A stretch of DNA of 64,000 bases from Sebastes aleutianus (Eukaryota; Chordata; Actinopteri; Perciformes; Sebastidae), in NCBI GenBank assembly GCA_916700875.1, contig CAKAKS010000022.1, positions 14,646,065 through 14,710,064 on the forward strand. The letters run 5' to 3'. The position numbers and the translations under genes are program-made. The notes under the pieces were generated by a model, which was not told where the DNA came from, did not search any database, and was given only the letters and a program-made list of their open reading frames with translations. Positions 32,886 to 44,340 of the stretch are shown here, piece by piece (the stretch's first letter is position 1; each line of letters opens with the position of its first letter).

Positions 32886-34945
32886 TTTGACACATTAAGT
32901 TTGCTCATAACACCTCAGTACTTTTATTTATTATTATTCATTGTATACTTTATATTAATTTATTACTTAGTTTACATACCCTTTTTGTGACGTGTTTTAT
33001 AGTGAGGTTTGTGACGTTTCTATATCTATCTATCTATCTACTGTATCTGAATTTAAAAAAATATCACTGCATATTTTTTAAGCCACAATTATCACAGTTC
33101 TTGCGCTAAATCATACAATTCTCATTGTGAAATTTTATTTATCACGCCTTTTATTAGACTAATAATTATGTTTGATTAGTCCAACTCTAACTCACATGCA
33201 TGTGCAAGACTTTACATGCACACACAGATTCCTACACACACACACACACCTACTGATTGTCACCTGAATCCCGAGTTAGCTGGAGGTGACACGTATTGTC
33301 TTTTGGCCTTGAATTAATGTGCCTGTAAATACGTTTTTTCCCCCTCATTCCTATTTGTTAAGTTATTCATAGAACTGCTGATTGCAGGCAGCCGTCAGAG
33401 CTAAATGAGGGCCTTTGTTATTGTTGAGTAATTAGGACAGCCATCATCGTGCTCCAAGATGACAGGGTCAGTTAAATAGTTTCTCTCTCTCAGTAGTCCG
33501 GGCTGATTATGGGAGCTCAGGCAGGCCTGGGAGCTGGAGCTGGGGAGGGATGGAGGGGAGTACAGATGGGAGGAGTGGGGAGGAAAGCAGACCTTATCTC
33601 AGGCAATTAATCAGAGACACTCATATTGCGGGACAATTATTCAAAGCTCACTCCTGCATAACTCAGCCCAAGGTTCCAGTGGGCTCGCTGTCTCTTTCCA
33701 CCCACCCTGGACTGGAAGGTCAGGAAAGTGAGAGGAAGGTGGAGCCGGGAGAAAGAGAGGGATGCTATTCAGTTTATGTGTGTGTGTGTATGTGTGTGTC
33801 CGTGTGTGTGTGTGTGTGTGTGTTCAAGTCAGCTGAGGCAACGCAGGGTCAAAGTCATTCAAAGTCTAGTCTCCTCTGGAGGCCTTTTTTTGTTTTTCAA
33901 CGAGTTTATTCCCAGTCATGTTTACATGTATTAAGTTTTTTGCCGTTGGTGGAATAACATGGGCGTCGTCTGTTTGTGTGTGTGTGGTGTGTGTTAGTGT
34001 GTGTGGGTGTGTGTATTAGAGCCCAAGGCCAGCATTATCAACATTCCTCGGTGGCAGCAGGGTGGCTCGCCTGGCACCACACAAACAGGAAAAGGAAATA
34101 ACTCGACTTCACTACGGTTATCTCCCGGAGAGCCCTCACACTGTGTGTGTGTGTGTGTGTGTTTAAATATGGATCCCGGCGGCGGTGCGACGGTAAACAG
34201 CAGTAGATCTGTTTATTAAGACCCTCTTCATTAGTATTGAGACATTGTTGATATTTAAAGGGAAAATTCAGGTCTTTTTTCAACAACTGTGTGGTACTGT
34301 GATGCCTTCAAGGACGGTCGTGTTTACCAGGAACACAAGAAAAGTTAATTCGAATGACCCACTAAGGTAGAATTCAAGACTTCAGGAGGGGAAATGTGAC
34401 AAATGCTGACATCTAACTAAAATAAAAGGAGTCTCTGTCTCTCTGTTTGTCTGTCTGTCTGTCAATTTTCTCAACAATCATTCATTTGATTGACTTCACA
34501 CTTGGTGGGTGTATTGCCGAGTGTGATTAGTGCGTTATGTACACACCGGGTCTTTCTCAAACCTTACCCTCCCCACTACCACTCCATGACGGAGTGAACT
34601 CTGTTTATAGTCACACTCACAGCTCAATGAAGCACCCTTCTTTAAGGTGGAGCTTGCTGCGGTGGTTGTTGTTACCGGTGTTACACAGTGATCAGGCACA
34701 CACCGATTACATCCACCGTCTTTTTTTTTTTTTAATAGAAATAAAACCCATTTAGTTCATTTTGGCGTATCAGCGCCGTGTTATCAATACCTAGTTGGAT
34801 GACGGACACTACAGTTCGGATTTAAACCCAATGCTATAAGGGATCCGTAACGTTAATGAGGCAATCGCCGTGAGGAGGACAAAGCAGTCACAGCCATTGT
34901 GTGTGGCACAGCGGCTTCAGGTGGAAACCTGCGGTTACAGGAACA
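32886..34945. other. unannotated sequence with microsatellites
   Basis: (TCTA)n at 33021-33040, CA tracts near 33235-33250, TG tracts near 33776-33823, 33977-34018 and 34142-34161, poly-T near 34721-34733. Unique DNA in between. No exon supported. Confidence 0.35.
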
Positions 34946-35065
34946 TATTTTTTAGGAGACCAGACTGCTAGTGGATAAACCTGTTAGAGGTTATTTATCC
35001 ATCAGCTGCCAAAAGAAATACATCTTTAAATCTTTAGTTTGCACTCGAAGAACAGCTGCCTCTTC
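34946..35065 (+). repeat. local direct repeat, arm 1
   Basis: Contains tttttaggagaccagactgc, a gttagaggttatttatccat block and taaatctttagtttgcactc. It is matched by 35443-35548 in the same orientation with small deletions. Confidence 0.65.
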
Positions 35066-35442
35066 CTAAAACACCAGACTGGGACCGCTGTTTGTGTCCC
35101 GTGTGAAACCAGAATTTAACGTTTATTTATTTGTCACTTAAGCTCCGTACTAAAGTTACGCCACTTCCGTACTTATTTTAACACAAACCACGATGTTTTC
35201 CTAAAAGTAAGAAGCATTTTGAAAAGACTGGAGCGGAAGTCAACACGTGTTGCTTGACATTCGTAGGAAAATAACTTTTCGGAATAATCCTACGAACCGT
35301 TGTATGAGGATACGTTGCCTCCCTACACAGACTTCTGCAGATTTTGATTAGAAACGCATTTGTCAATACAATAGATACGTCAAAAACAAACGTAATCTGG
35401 GAGACAATACGTTTCAGTTGCAGTTTCATTGTATGGGAACGT
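35066..35442. repeat. family C-related segment between direct repeats
   Basis: Has gggaccgctgtttgtgtccc, a ttattttaacacaaaccac block and an acgtaatctgggagacaata block, echoing family C in scrambled or reversed order. No clear ends. Confidence 0.35.
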
Positions 35443-35548
35443 AATTTTTTTAGGAGATCAGGCTGCAAGTGGCATGATAGACCTGTTGGAGGTTATTTTT
35501 CCATCAACTGCCAATATCTAAATCTTTAGTTTGCACTTGCCTCTTTCT
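35443..35548 (+). repeat. local direct repeat, arm 2
   Basis: Contains tttttaggagatcaggctgc, a gttggaggttatttttccat block and taaatctttagtttgcactt. Second arm of the pair with 34946-35065. Confidence 0.65.
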
Positions 35549-36000
35549 TTTGTGCCAAACAACAGATTTCCCTTTAAACCCAACTCACAGTAGTATCATG
35601 ATCTTCCACATCAGTCAACATATTAATAAATAAACCGATAATCAAGCCTATCATCTTGAAACGGGTATTGATACTGCTGAGATAAGGAGCATCCCTTTTC
35701 CTGTACAGTGTTATGTAAATCCACAACACTGATTCGCCAACGAAACTATTTTTAGTTCATTTTGTTGGCTGGGGCGACGCGCTCCAGCAAAATAACATCA
35801 TGCAAAAGAAAACACGTAAACTCTGGCCGGCATTCAAAAGCATTCATCGCCTCGCCTTTTTCCTTTCCTCTGCTCTCGTTCCAGCCCCAACCTGATCCAC
35901 AAATGTCACCTCCACTCTGCGTATAAAAGCAGAGGAAGACATCGAGGAGGAGGGAAGAGAGATAGATCAGTGAGAAGAGAGAGAGAGAGAGTGTCATAAA
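35549..36000. other. unannotated sequence
   Basis: Ends in a GA-rich tract (35935-35990). No gene supported. Confidence 0.35.
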
Positions 36001-36440
36001 ATGCAAATGCAGCCTGCGTCCGCTTTTACAAATTAAATGTCAGGACATAAAATATTGTCAGTTTCATTTTGCCGCCAGAAGGATGACAAATCCATATTCT
36101 CTCTTAAATAAAACTCTTACTGCGGTGGAGGGGTAATCATGGCAGAACAAAGCGCCGTGATTAACGATAGCAATTTATTGTATCTGGCGGCCGGCGCGGC
36201 GGCGGCGAGGGAGAGGAGCAGAGAGACATCATGGTTATCATAATTCATATCGTAAATAACAGGGCCCAGCCAATCACAAGGAGGCGCCGATGTCATCCCA
36301 AATAACCTTTGATAACAATTACCATAGAAGGCAGTACAAACCCCGAAGTCACAATGTTATCTTATCCCTATTCTCTGCTTGTAGAATACAACACTATTAC
36401 CATATAGATTAGACTATTTATAATGGTGCGTGTCATTCTG
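36001..36440. other. candidate conserved non-coding element
   Basis: Repeat-free. It opens with the octamer ATGCAAAT (36001-36008), then has gtgattaacgatagcaattt near 36157, a GC-rich ggcggccggcgcgg patch, ggttatcataattcat at 36232, agccaatcac near 36268 and cctttgataacaattacc near 36306, which combines LEF/TCF-like and SOX-like sites. The site density resembles a developmental enhancer; this is inference. Confidence 0.35.
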
Positions 36441-37080
36441 GGTGCGGCTTTAAGTTGTCATGTGTGTGTAGGTGTAGGACGCGTCGAGGTTGTGTGTACG
36501 TGAAGGTGTGCGGCGAGTGCGTGGGTGGGGTAGGTGGACCTGTCGTTGGGAGGAGATTATAGCCTGGTCTTTATGAGGAGCTGAATTGCCCTCTCTCAGT
36601 ATCACACGGCAGCACATTGCCAGGGCGGCCGGCGCTCACAATGGCGTGGTGGGAGAGGAGTCGGGCGGCGATGTGTGTGCGTGTGTGTGTGTGTGTGTGT
36701 TGAGGGAGGGGTCGGGTGGGTGGGGACTCGCCGAGATGGAGGGAAAACTAGAGGAGGAGATATTAGCAGGGAAACGTTGATAAGTGTTGGAGATTAGTGT
36801 AGGCGTATCTTGTCCGAGGTGTTGTTCCTCCTTGTTTTATCTGCTGATAGAAATTTTCTGATGGAGAGCGGTGATATGTGGATGCTTCCCACCTACACAC
36901 ACACACACACTAGCAGCGCCCACCCACCGCTGTAGCTTCCCACCCACGCGACACACAGTTTCCTCCTTCACATGTTTTAACATCAATAAATTGTTACTAC
37001 TTTAATTTTGAGACATTTGTGTAATTAAGACTGATAAAGAAAAACACCAGCCTCTATATTACTACTATATACTACACACT
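36441..37080. other. unannotated sequence with a TG tract
   Basis: TG tract at about 36671-36700; GC-rich G-runs around 36700-36730. No exon supported. Confidence 0.35.
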
Positions 37081-37221
37081 CGGTCTCATGGGAAGATGTA
37101 TAAATAGCACAACACTACGAGGACATTTTGCGTGTCATGAGAACGCATTTTAGCCTTTCATTTTACGCCATGCAACAAAACTATGGTAACGACCGCAGTT
37201 AGGTTTAGGCAACACAACCAG
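37081..37221 (+). repeat. family C fragment, left part
   Basis: Starts cggtctcatgggaagatgta, has gagaacgcattttagccttt and ends gcagttaggtttaggcaaca. It breaks off exactly at the TTAA where family A copy 2 begins. Confidence 0.55.
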
Positions 37222-37831
37222 TTAAAGCAGCAATGGGTAGAATTGGAGCAAATATGATTAATAAAAGTTATTTTTATAAAACGGTCACTATATCATGACA
37301 GTAGTGCATGAGACAGGTAATCTGAAAAAAAATCCTGTTCCTCTGTGTCCTCCGGTGCGTCTGCAAGATTTCATAGACTGGAGGAAAACAACCAATCAGA
37401 GCCGAGCTGGAGTCTGTTGTCTCTGAGCAGCTGTCAATCAATCGCAAACTCCGATCAAACGGTCAAACTAGGCAACGCTGATCAAATATGAATCAATATT
37501 CTGTTACTGTAATGCCTATTTCTCACCTCAAATATTTTCAGAAACATCTTGTAGTGTACTGTTTAGCTGTAAAATGAGAAAGTTTGTGACCCGGCAGCCA
37601 TGTTGAGATCGGTTGAGGAAATACCAAGCACCGTCCACCAGCCGGAGCACAGCCAATAGGAACGCTCTCTCTCTGAAATGACCTGAGATTTTTTAAAGCC
37701 TGAAAATGGAGCCATGAGGAGGTGCAGAAGTCTAGTTATCTCTCAGAACACTTGAATTACAATATGCTGAAAGGTTATTATGGAATTTTTGCCCAATGAT
37801 GCCAAAAACTTTCTGCCTACTGAAGCTTTAA
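37222..37831 (+). mobile_element. family A TTAA element, copy 2
   Basis: Bounded by TTAA at 37222-37225 and 37828-37831. Inverted ends TTAAAGCAGCAATGGGTAG and reverse TTAAAGCTTCAGTAGGCAG. The 610-bp body contains gctgtcaatcaatcgcaaac and a ggaaataccaagcaccgtcc block shared with the other three copies. Relative to copy 1 it retains an extra 122 bp and lacks about 30 bp near 37685. No coding frame. Confidence 0.75.
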
Positions 37832-38939
37832 GGTCCACACAAACCAAACCGACATCAGAGAACTAGCGGCGACGAAGGCCGCCTCTCATCGCCACTCGAA
37901 CATACTGCAAAGACTACAGCCTACGGCCAACTACCACGTACCACGTTTGTTCCCGCTAAGACATGGCAGTTTATGTGCCACAACATTATCAAGAGAAGCA
38001 CCAGTCTGATATTTAGTAATGTCCGTCCAAAACTGGCCAAAAACACACAAATATCAGAAAAACACACATCATAAAAATATAAATGTAACAAATTAGACAT
38101 TAACTATTTACAAATTTACCCTGAAATGTCATGTAAATCCAAATTACAGCCTTGCAGACTGTGACATGTCTGACGTGATCTCCTTCAAGCTTCGAGTCAA
38201 GAGCAGCAAAAGGATGTGAGACGGGCAGGTGGGTGGACGACTAGGTAGATGGAGAGTAAGTTACCGAGGGGTTACTTCCAATGGCTGATAGGTGGGTATA
38301 CTGTACACCGCCAGAAAAACTACAACACTACACTAGAAACACTACGCCACCGGAGACGGGAGATATGATGTGAATTGGTCAGCATCACACAAAAAACCCT
38401 CAACCCACAACATTGCAGTTACAAAAAACATACATATACATAATATTGTGGCATTAGTTTTGAAAAAGCTTCTTTAACTGTATATTCAACATCTTCTCAC
38501 AGCATTTCCGCCTGTGTTTGGTGCGTGTGGTGCATCGCTGCACCTCCTGTTCAACGTGAAACGGCAAAGAAAGAAACTGAGAACATAAATGGCTTCAAAG
38601 GACACTTGAGCCTCTCCTATAAGGAGGAGGATGAGGGGAGAGGACGAGCACAAGGACGAGATAAAACCAGAGCGGGAGAGAGGAGGAAGAGAAGGGACCA
38701 AAGCAAGGACAAGGTGAAGGAGAAGGAAGATTTTGCATTCTTATGCTTAAATTCAGAGAGGAGAAATTCACAGCAGCAAACTGTCCAATCCCAGCCGTCC
38801 CTGACGAGACTCTCCCAGATCAAGAAACATGCGACGCCGAGCCTACAAGCCTGAGGTAGATTAGAGGAAGATAGAAGTTTTAAAAGTCATGCTCAAGAGC
38901 AGGGAAAGGAGGAAGACCTCTGAGGACATGAAGTGATGT
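37832..38939. other. unannotated sequence
   Basis: The continuation of the interrupted family C repeat is not recognisable here. A 109-codon frame (38525-38854) is Lys/Arg/Glu-rich from purine-rich DNA and lacks splice or start support. Confidence 0.3.
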
Positions 38940-39019
38940 TAAAGCAGCAGTCAGTGGTAAAATATCTGCAGTTTTTGGCAAGGAGATCCCTGTGTGGGCT
39001 CGTGAACAGTTAATCTCTC
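38940..39019. other. TTAAAG-start sequence, possible repeat edge
   Basis: Begins ttaaagcagcagtcagtgg, resembling the TTAAAG starts of the TTAA families. No matching right end was found within 600 bp, so this is only a possibility. Confidence 0.25.
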
Positions 39020-39055
39020 CTGACAGGATCTTCATTTGAATAAAGATCCTGTCAG
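39020..39055. other. perfect 13-bp stem, 10-nt loop inverted repeat
   Basis: 39020-39032 (ctgacaggatctt) is the exact reverse complement of 39043-39055, around the loop catttgaata. It is not followed by a T-run that would suggest a Pol III terminator. It may be a relic of a palindromic element or a structured RNA; I cannot tell. Confidence 0.7.
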
Positions 39056-39984
39056 CGCTATGTGCTTCTGGTTGCTTAAGAGGAGGACCTACAGTAGCTT
39101 CTGCACGAACTCAAATTGCTTTGACAAATCACGGCTGATGGGAGAAAGACGCCGTCCTACCTGTGCATAGCTAAACACGCCTGATGGAGACACCTCGACA
39201 CAACTTTATAATCTGAGGGAATCTAAGGAGAACGGCAAAATACTTCTCAAAGATATTAGAGCGGCTTAAATGCAGGATTAGGCGTGTAATAAAAATGCCA
39301 TCTGTACTTTTTATTTTTACATGTTGAGCTTTTCCTCAATCAGCTGATGTCGGTCAAGTGTATAAAGTACAGTCGTTTTTACACAAAAGCAATGAAATAG
39401 TAGGAATATACATGCGCAGAAGAATATTTACATGGAATAAAAAAACAGAATTGGCCATGGATAATGGACATATAGCTTGAAATATGCTGTATTCACACAC
39501 AAATCTTTGAAAAAGATGTACGTTTGCAAGCTATAGCATGAAATGTAGAAGGAGAGCTTTGTATCAGTAACTTTTGCATAATTTACGTATCATGATTTTT
39601 CCTCCATTGTTCATGTATTTACATTCAGTCTAGATCAGCACAGCTGGAGGCTGTCTCTTTGTACAAGGGAAATTGGTGTACTGAACAAACAACTAAACAA
39701 GGTGTCTTATAATCTCATGAGGGATGCACCGCATGAACTAAAAGTTCAGTTTAATTTATGCAGATGATATTATATTGTACCATAATGAACAGATATAGTT
39801 GCGTTAGGTATGATTTTTGTTTTTAATCCACACCAAAAGCCATGACAAGCTCCAATCTACAGAGTCCCCAAAGGGGAGTTAAATCATTTTGAATGCTCCC
39901 GAAAAACTTTTGCATTTCGAGCCCGTATGACAACTACAGTAGCTTGGAAAATAGTGATATGGGGCACTAAATTTGATGGATTCC
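39056..39984. other. unannotated sequence
   Basis: Mostly AT-rich unique DNA; no exon or repeat copy recognised. Confidence 0.35.
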
Positions 39985-40110
39985 TTCAAGGTTCAAGGTT
40001 ATCTTTATTGTCCCACTCGGGTAAATTTGTATTGCATCCAGGGTTCACATAAAAGACAACATCGACACATCGACACAATAAAACACAGAGCTAAAGCAGG
40101 GAAATGGAAG
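39985..40110 (-). mobile_element. retroelement 3' tail fragment (reverse)
   Basis: ggttatctttattgtcccac then gggtaaatttgtattgcatc resembles the reversed tail of fish non-LTR elements. There is no coding remnant. Confidence 0.4.
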
Positions 40111-40184
40111 TACACGAGCAAAATTAACACATTCTCACCCGAGTTAGTCATACTGCTGCTTTGTCACGCACCTTAGGCTCACCT

Positions 40185-40330
40185 AATGTTTGGCATCAGA
40201 CCATTATAGTTAGGTTTAAGAAACAACATCATGGTTGGTCTTAAAACTGCTACGTTTGTACAGTGAAAATGAAACTGAATCTTGTGAACATGGACATGAA
40301 CGAACAGCTGATTCGCTAATTCTTGTCTCA
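40185..40330 (+). repeat. family C-like fragment
   Basis: Contains atagttaggtttaagaaaca then acatcatggttggtcttaaa and gaacagctgattcgcta, a diverged version of the hallmark block of family C. The 156-codon frame at 40235-40705 starts inside it and is therefore not taken as a gene. Confidence 0.4.
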
Positions 40331-41060
40331 TTTGTGGTAAATATATCAAAATTCATCAAATTCCGTGTCCCATATCACAATCTTCCAAGCTACTGTAGCT
40401 GTCATAAGGACTCTGAAGGAAAAAAAAGTTTCTTGGGAAGCAAAAGTATTCTTTTTTTTTTTCACCCACCTACTTTTTATGTCCTCTTAGGGGCTCCGCA
40501 CCAATCCTCATACAAAAATCCCAATTTTTTATCCCACAACTTTAAAGTGAGCTTCACAACTGTTACATGGAGATGGTCCTCACTGGAAAAACAACATCAT
40601 CAATCATCTGTTGAAATGTTTAAAACAAAATTTGTAAAATTGAAGTGTGCGCTCTCAGAAGCAAAGCTGTGTGGATGGTTGGTTGTACAAAGTGTCCCAC
40701 TTTGACCCCAGAAATGTCAGTTTGCACGCTGTTCCTCAGCAACAGTCAACATTGGTTTCTTTTAGCCATGACCACGACCTTTCTCTAACAGTTTCCATAC
40801 TGTTTTCTACTAACAATCAACGTAGTTTTTCCTTTAACCGTCATCTTTCTCTAACCATAACAAAGCAGTTGCCTGACTTTAAACCATAGAGCAGATCAGA
40901 AAGAGCTCAAAGAGTCCGACTTTGACAAAGGAAACTGTTGTTCACATCCCGATTCCTGTACAGTCAACGCTGGTTTCTTTTAATCATGACCACGATATTA
41001 ACGCAACCGTAACCGAGTAGTTTTAGTTGTCTAACTCAATCAGAGCTTAGAGGTGGCGGG
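40331..41060. other. unannotated with diverged internal repeats
   Basis: Two related segments, around 40725-40800 and 40955-41010, share aacagtcaac(a/g)...tggtttcttttag/aatcatgaccacga. Other cttttctctaacc motifs recur at 40777 and 40847. This points to an old duplicated or dispersed repeat without clear ends. Confidence 0.3.
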
Positions 41061-42400
41061 TCAGAAAACACTCACATGAATCATTGTTTGAATGGTCAAA
41101 TGGGTCGTTTTAGAAGGCAAAGATGAAGATTTGATGGTTGCGTGTTTAGGTAATGATTGTGCCTCGTATTATCTTTCTTATTTAAGGTGTACAGAGGGGA
41201 AAAAAGAAGAAATTTGGGACATTTGACCTGGTGATCAATCAGTAGCTGAACATGGTGTGTGTCTCCCCATAACAGCAGACGATGCTGAAGTTGATTTACT
41301 CTCCGTTCAGAAATCCCACTGCCTCTCTCTCTCTCTCTCTCTCCTCGTTTCTCTTCTTTCCCCTCAACATTTCTCATCTCCTCTCCTAGATGGAATTCAC
41401 AAAGTGATTTTCTCCTCGTTCCTCTAAATCTCTTGATCACTTTAATTTTTTGCTAGGCTGCTTCATCGGTGTCCTGGGAAAGAGAAAAGAGGAGGAAAGG
41501 GAAGAGCAGACGGGGCGAGAGACTGCGAAGGAGGCTGGGTGAGTGCGGAGAGAGAGAGAGAGGGAGAGTGGTATAGAGTTAAGGCTTTATCAGTGAGTGC
41601 CCTGAGGTATGTGGGGACGCTGCTGAATCCAGAGAGATTAGGGGAAAAATGCAGCACATGGCAGTAAGGGGCTTACGCCACAGCTTGTATTAGTTCAGGT
41701 GAAAAGAGTATTGCTTTTACATAAAACTGGACAAATCCAGCTACAATGCATTTCCCGTTGGACCACAATGGGGCCCTCTATCTGTGGACCTCACCTCCTG
41801 TCCCCCGGGTTCCCCAAAGCTCCTCTATCTAAACAGGAGTAGAGACTGAGGGAAGGAGGAGAAAACACAGATGGACAGGGGAGAGAGGAGAAGATATGGC
41901 GCCGCACCAAACTTCATTTTCAGAGTTCACCGGGAAGCCGGTTTGTCAGGAGATGGCGAGGGCGTAATTTCCACCGGGGACGAGGCGGGATCATGTCCAC
42001 TTCACTTTTCAAAATCCTACTTTTGTCCCCACCTGACTTCGGTTTAATTTACTCCCAGAAGTCTTCCTACTGTCCAGCTGCCACAATCACAATGAGAGTT
42101 CATATAAATGGTGAAATCATAGATTATAAAAATCAAAACAGGATTCAAATAGTCTAAAAAATAATGAACAAATTTGAATTTATTTCCAATCTACTTCTAC
42201 TTTGCCGTTTTTTTGGACCACTGTTAACACACTGTCAGTAAAGCGCTGCACTTCCTTTATGTTTTTTTCACATTAAAGGCGGGCAAGGAAAGGGAGACAA
42301 GGATTGTGCTTTATGAGCTGCTGGAAGACCTTTAATGTGAAAGATCAGAGCAGGAAGTATGCTTAGCTAGATCTCCTTAATTTGTGCTGGCAACAATTTA
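41061..42400. other. repeat-poor sequence
   Basis: (CT)n at about 41323-41341, GA-rich tract around 41545-41570. No dispersed repeat and no supported exon. Part may be regulatory. Confidence 0.3.
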
Positions 42401-42850
42401 CAGTCCTTGGTACAAGTACTTAAGTACTGTACTGTACTTAAGTACAATTTTGAGGTAATTGTACTTTACTACTGTATTTCCATTTTATGCTACCCACCAC
42501 ATTTTGGAAGCGAATAATGTACTTTTTACATATTTGATATCCTTGCAGATTTAGATTATTACTACAAAATCAAAATTAACTAATAAATGAATATATATTA
42601 TCATAAGTTAAACTACTCAGCAGTATATAAAGTAATTAAAATGAGCTCCACATTTACCAGCTGCAGCATTAAAGTGATGAACACATTAATGCATCAGAAA
42701 TTATAATCCAGTCATATAATCGATATTGTTCTGAAATGGGCCTAATACTTCTGGTATTTTAAGTATATTTTGATGCTAATACTTTTGTACTTTACCTCAG
42801 TAAGATTTTGAATGCAGGACTTTTACTTATATTTTTAGTATTACTTTTAC
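42401..42850 (+). mobile_element. family F hAT-type element, copy 1 (right end missing)
   Basis: Starts cagtccttggtacaagtact and follows 52261-52785 through gtactgtacttaagtacaat, a cattttggaagcga block and ttttgaatgcaggactttta. It stops at acttttac where the TTAA of family K begins; the 52261 copy reads acttttacttaa at the same place and goes on. Confidence 0.6.
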
Positions 42851-42954
42851 TTAAAGGTGCAGTGTGTAGGATCTGGCGGCATCTAGCGGTGAGGTTGCAG
42901 ATTGCAACTAACTGCAACTTGGTGTGCCAAATGCGTAGAAGAATTACGGTGGCC
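42851..42954 (+). mobile_element. family K TTAA-start repeat (left part)
   Basis: Starts TTAAAGGTGCAGTGTGTAGG, then atctggcggcatctagcgg and ttgcagattgcaactaactg. I recall this as a very high-copy percomorph repeat. It is truncated where family D starts. Confidence 0.55.
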
Positions 42955-43515
42955 GACCATAGACTATATATAAGAAGTGGAGGTAGTCACTGTAACATCA
43001 CCGATTGGTTTGTGGACTACGGTTTTGAAGCCTTGAGAACGTCATTTTGGCCGTCACCATCTTGGTTTTTTGGAACCAGAAGTGACAAGAGCGTTGTTAC
43101 AATGAATGAATGTTACAATTAACTTTCATGAACTGAAAACACACTGTGAAAGGGTTAAAGTTGTAAGACAAAAACACAGACAGCTCCCATCAGACAACGC
43201 TGTGGTAGCGACCTTTTAGTCACAAGGTAGTCCGCCCTAAAGCATCCCCTGCTTTATGGTCTATTTGACTCTAAATGGGACCATAATTTATTAAATGAAC
43301 ATCATGCTGTATTGAAGAAGACTTGAAACTAGTGATTGAGACCATAAACTCATGTTTACAATGTTTACTGAGGTAATAAATCAAGTGAGAAGTAGGCTCA
43401 TTTACTCATAGACTTCTAGACAATCAGAGTTCTTTTAGCAACCAGAGGAGTCGCCCCCTGCTGGCTATTAGAAAGAATGCAAGTTTAAGGCACTTCAGCA
43501 TTGGCTTCACTTCTA
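42955..43515 (+). mobile_element. family D dispersed repeat, copy 2
   Basis: Starts at ccatagactatatataagaa, then ggtttgtggactacggtttt. Matches 2505-3035 through catcccctgctttatggtct, a gtttacaatgtttactgagg block and gcattggcttcacttct. This copy keeps a longer left end than copy 1. Confidence 0.6.
43452..43465 (-). promoter_or_regulatory. CTCF-like core motif inside family D, copy 2
   Basis: Minus strand reads GCCAGCAGGGGGCG, the same as at 2948-2961 and fully within the CCASYAGRKGGC consensus. Same orientation as the first site, about 40.5 kb away. Confidence 0.4.
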
Positions 43516-43849
43516 CTGTTCTGTACCTGAACCTAGGCACTTGGCAGATAAAGTTATGAAGTTACAGAGGAATGAAGTTTTACTATAAACTGGGAAAGAC
43601 GGAGGGTTAAATGGGCATAAATCAGAGTTATAAAGAGACTGCGGAGAGGTAGAGCAGGTTTGACGGAGAGATTCAAGATGAATGCACTGAAGTGACGGAG
43701 CAAAAGGTCTCATCCTTCTCTTTGGGCGGCAGCTAAATGCTTCACTGAGACACTGAAGCTTCCCATTCTACTTTCACTGGGACTTTTATCTAAATCTTCT
43801 GTTCCTGAGGTGCGTTTATCAGACAACTTTTTTTCATCTTGAAATATAG
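43516..43849. other. unannotated sequence
   Basis: No feature supported. Confidence 0.35.
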
Positions 43850-44340
43850 GTTGAGGGGAGCTTGGCCTGCACACTTCTTTATCTTCCACCTGTCATGTAC
43901 AGTAAGCCCAGGTAACAAAGGCGCCTTACATTACATTACACGCCCGCTCTGTATTCACGCCATCCAGTCAGACATCCAAAGCGGCTCCGACACCCCTCCC
44001 ACCCTCGCCATTATTGGCAGAACAATACCCTCAAAAAAAGCCAAGTTGGTCACAAAAAGAGAGAAGGGGCTGTATCTGCGATGGCGCTTAACATCAATTT
44101 GTGACACGATTAATCAATTTGGACCCGTCTCTCGGTGTCTCGTCACTGTCGTCGCTCTTTAAATAAAGAGCGGTGGCTGTTTGAATGAGCCGGGGCTCAT
44201 CGCGATATGGCGCAGGTTAAGTAGGAGGCGCATGTTTTAGGATAGCGCCCCGCCGCTCCCTCTCGTCCTGAAACACTTAGCTGGTGATTAGCATAAGCTG
44301 ATAGCGCTATCAGGAGCGTGCCATTGAGGTGACCCTGAAG
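43850..44340. other. candidate conserved non-coding element
   Basis: Repeat-free. It includes acattacattacacgcccgc near 43929, a gccattattggcag patch, gacacgattaatcaatttgg near 44103, tcgcgatatggcgcaggtta near 44199 and gctggtgattagcataagct near 44280. TAAT/TGATTAG sites and ultra-clean composition resemble developmental CNEs. Not proven. Confidence 0.35.

Noticed and set aside
40235..40705. 156-codon plus-strand open frame
   Set aside because: It begins within a family C-like repeat, has no recognisable domain, no splice signals and no start context.
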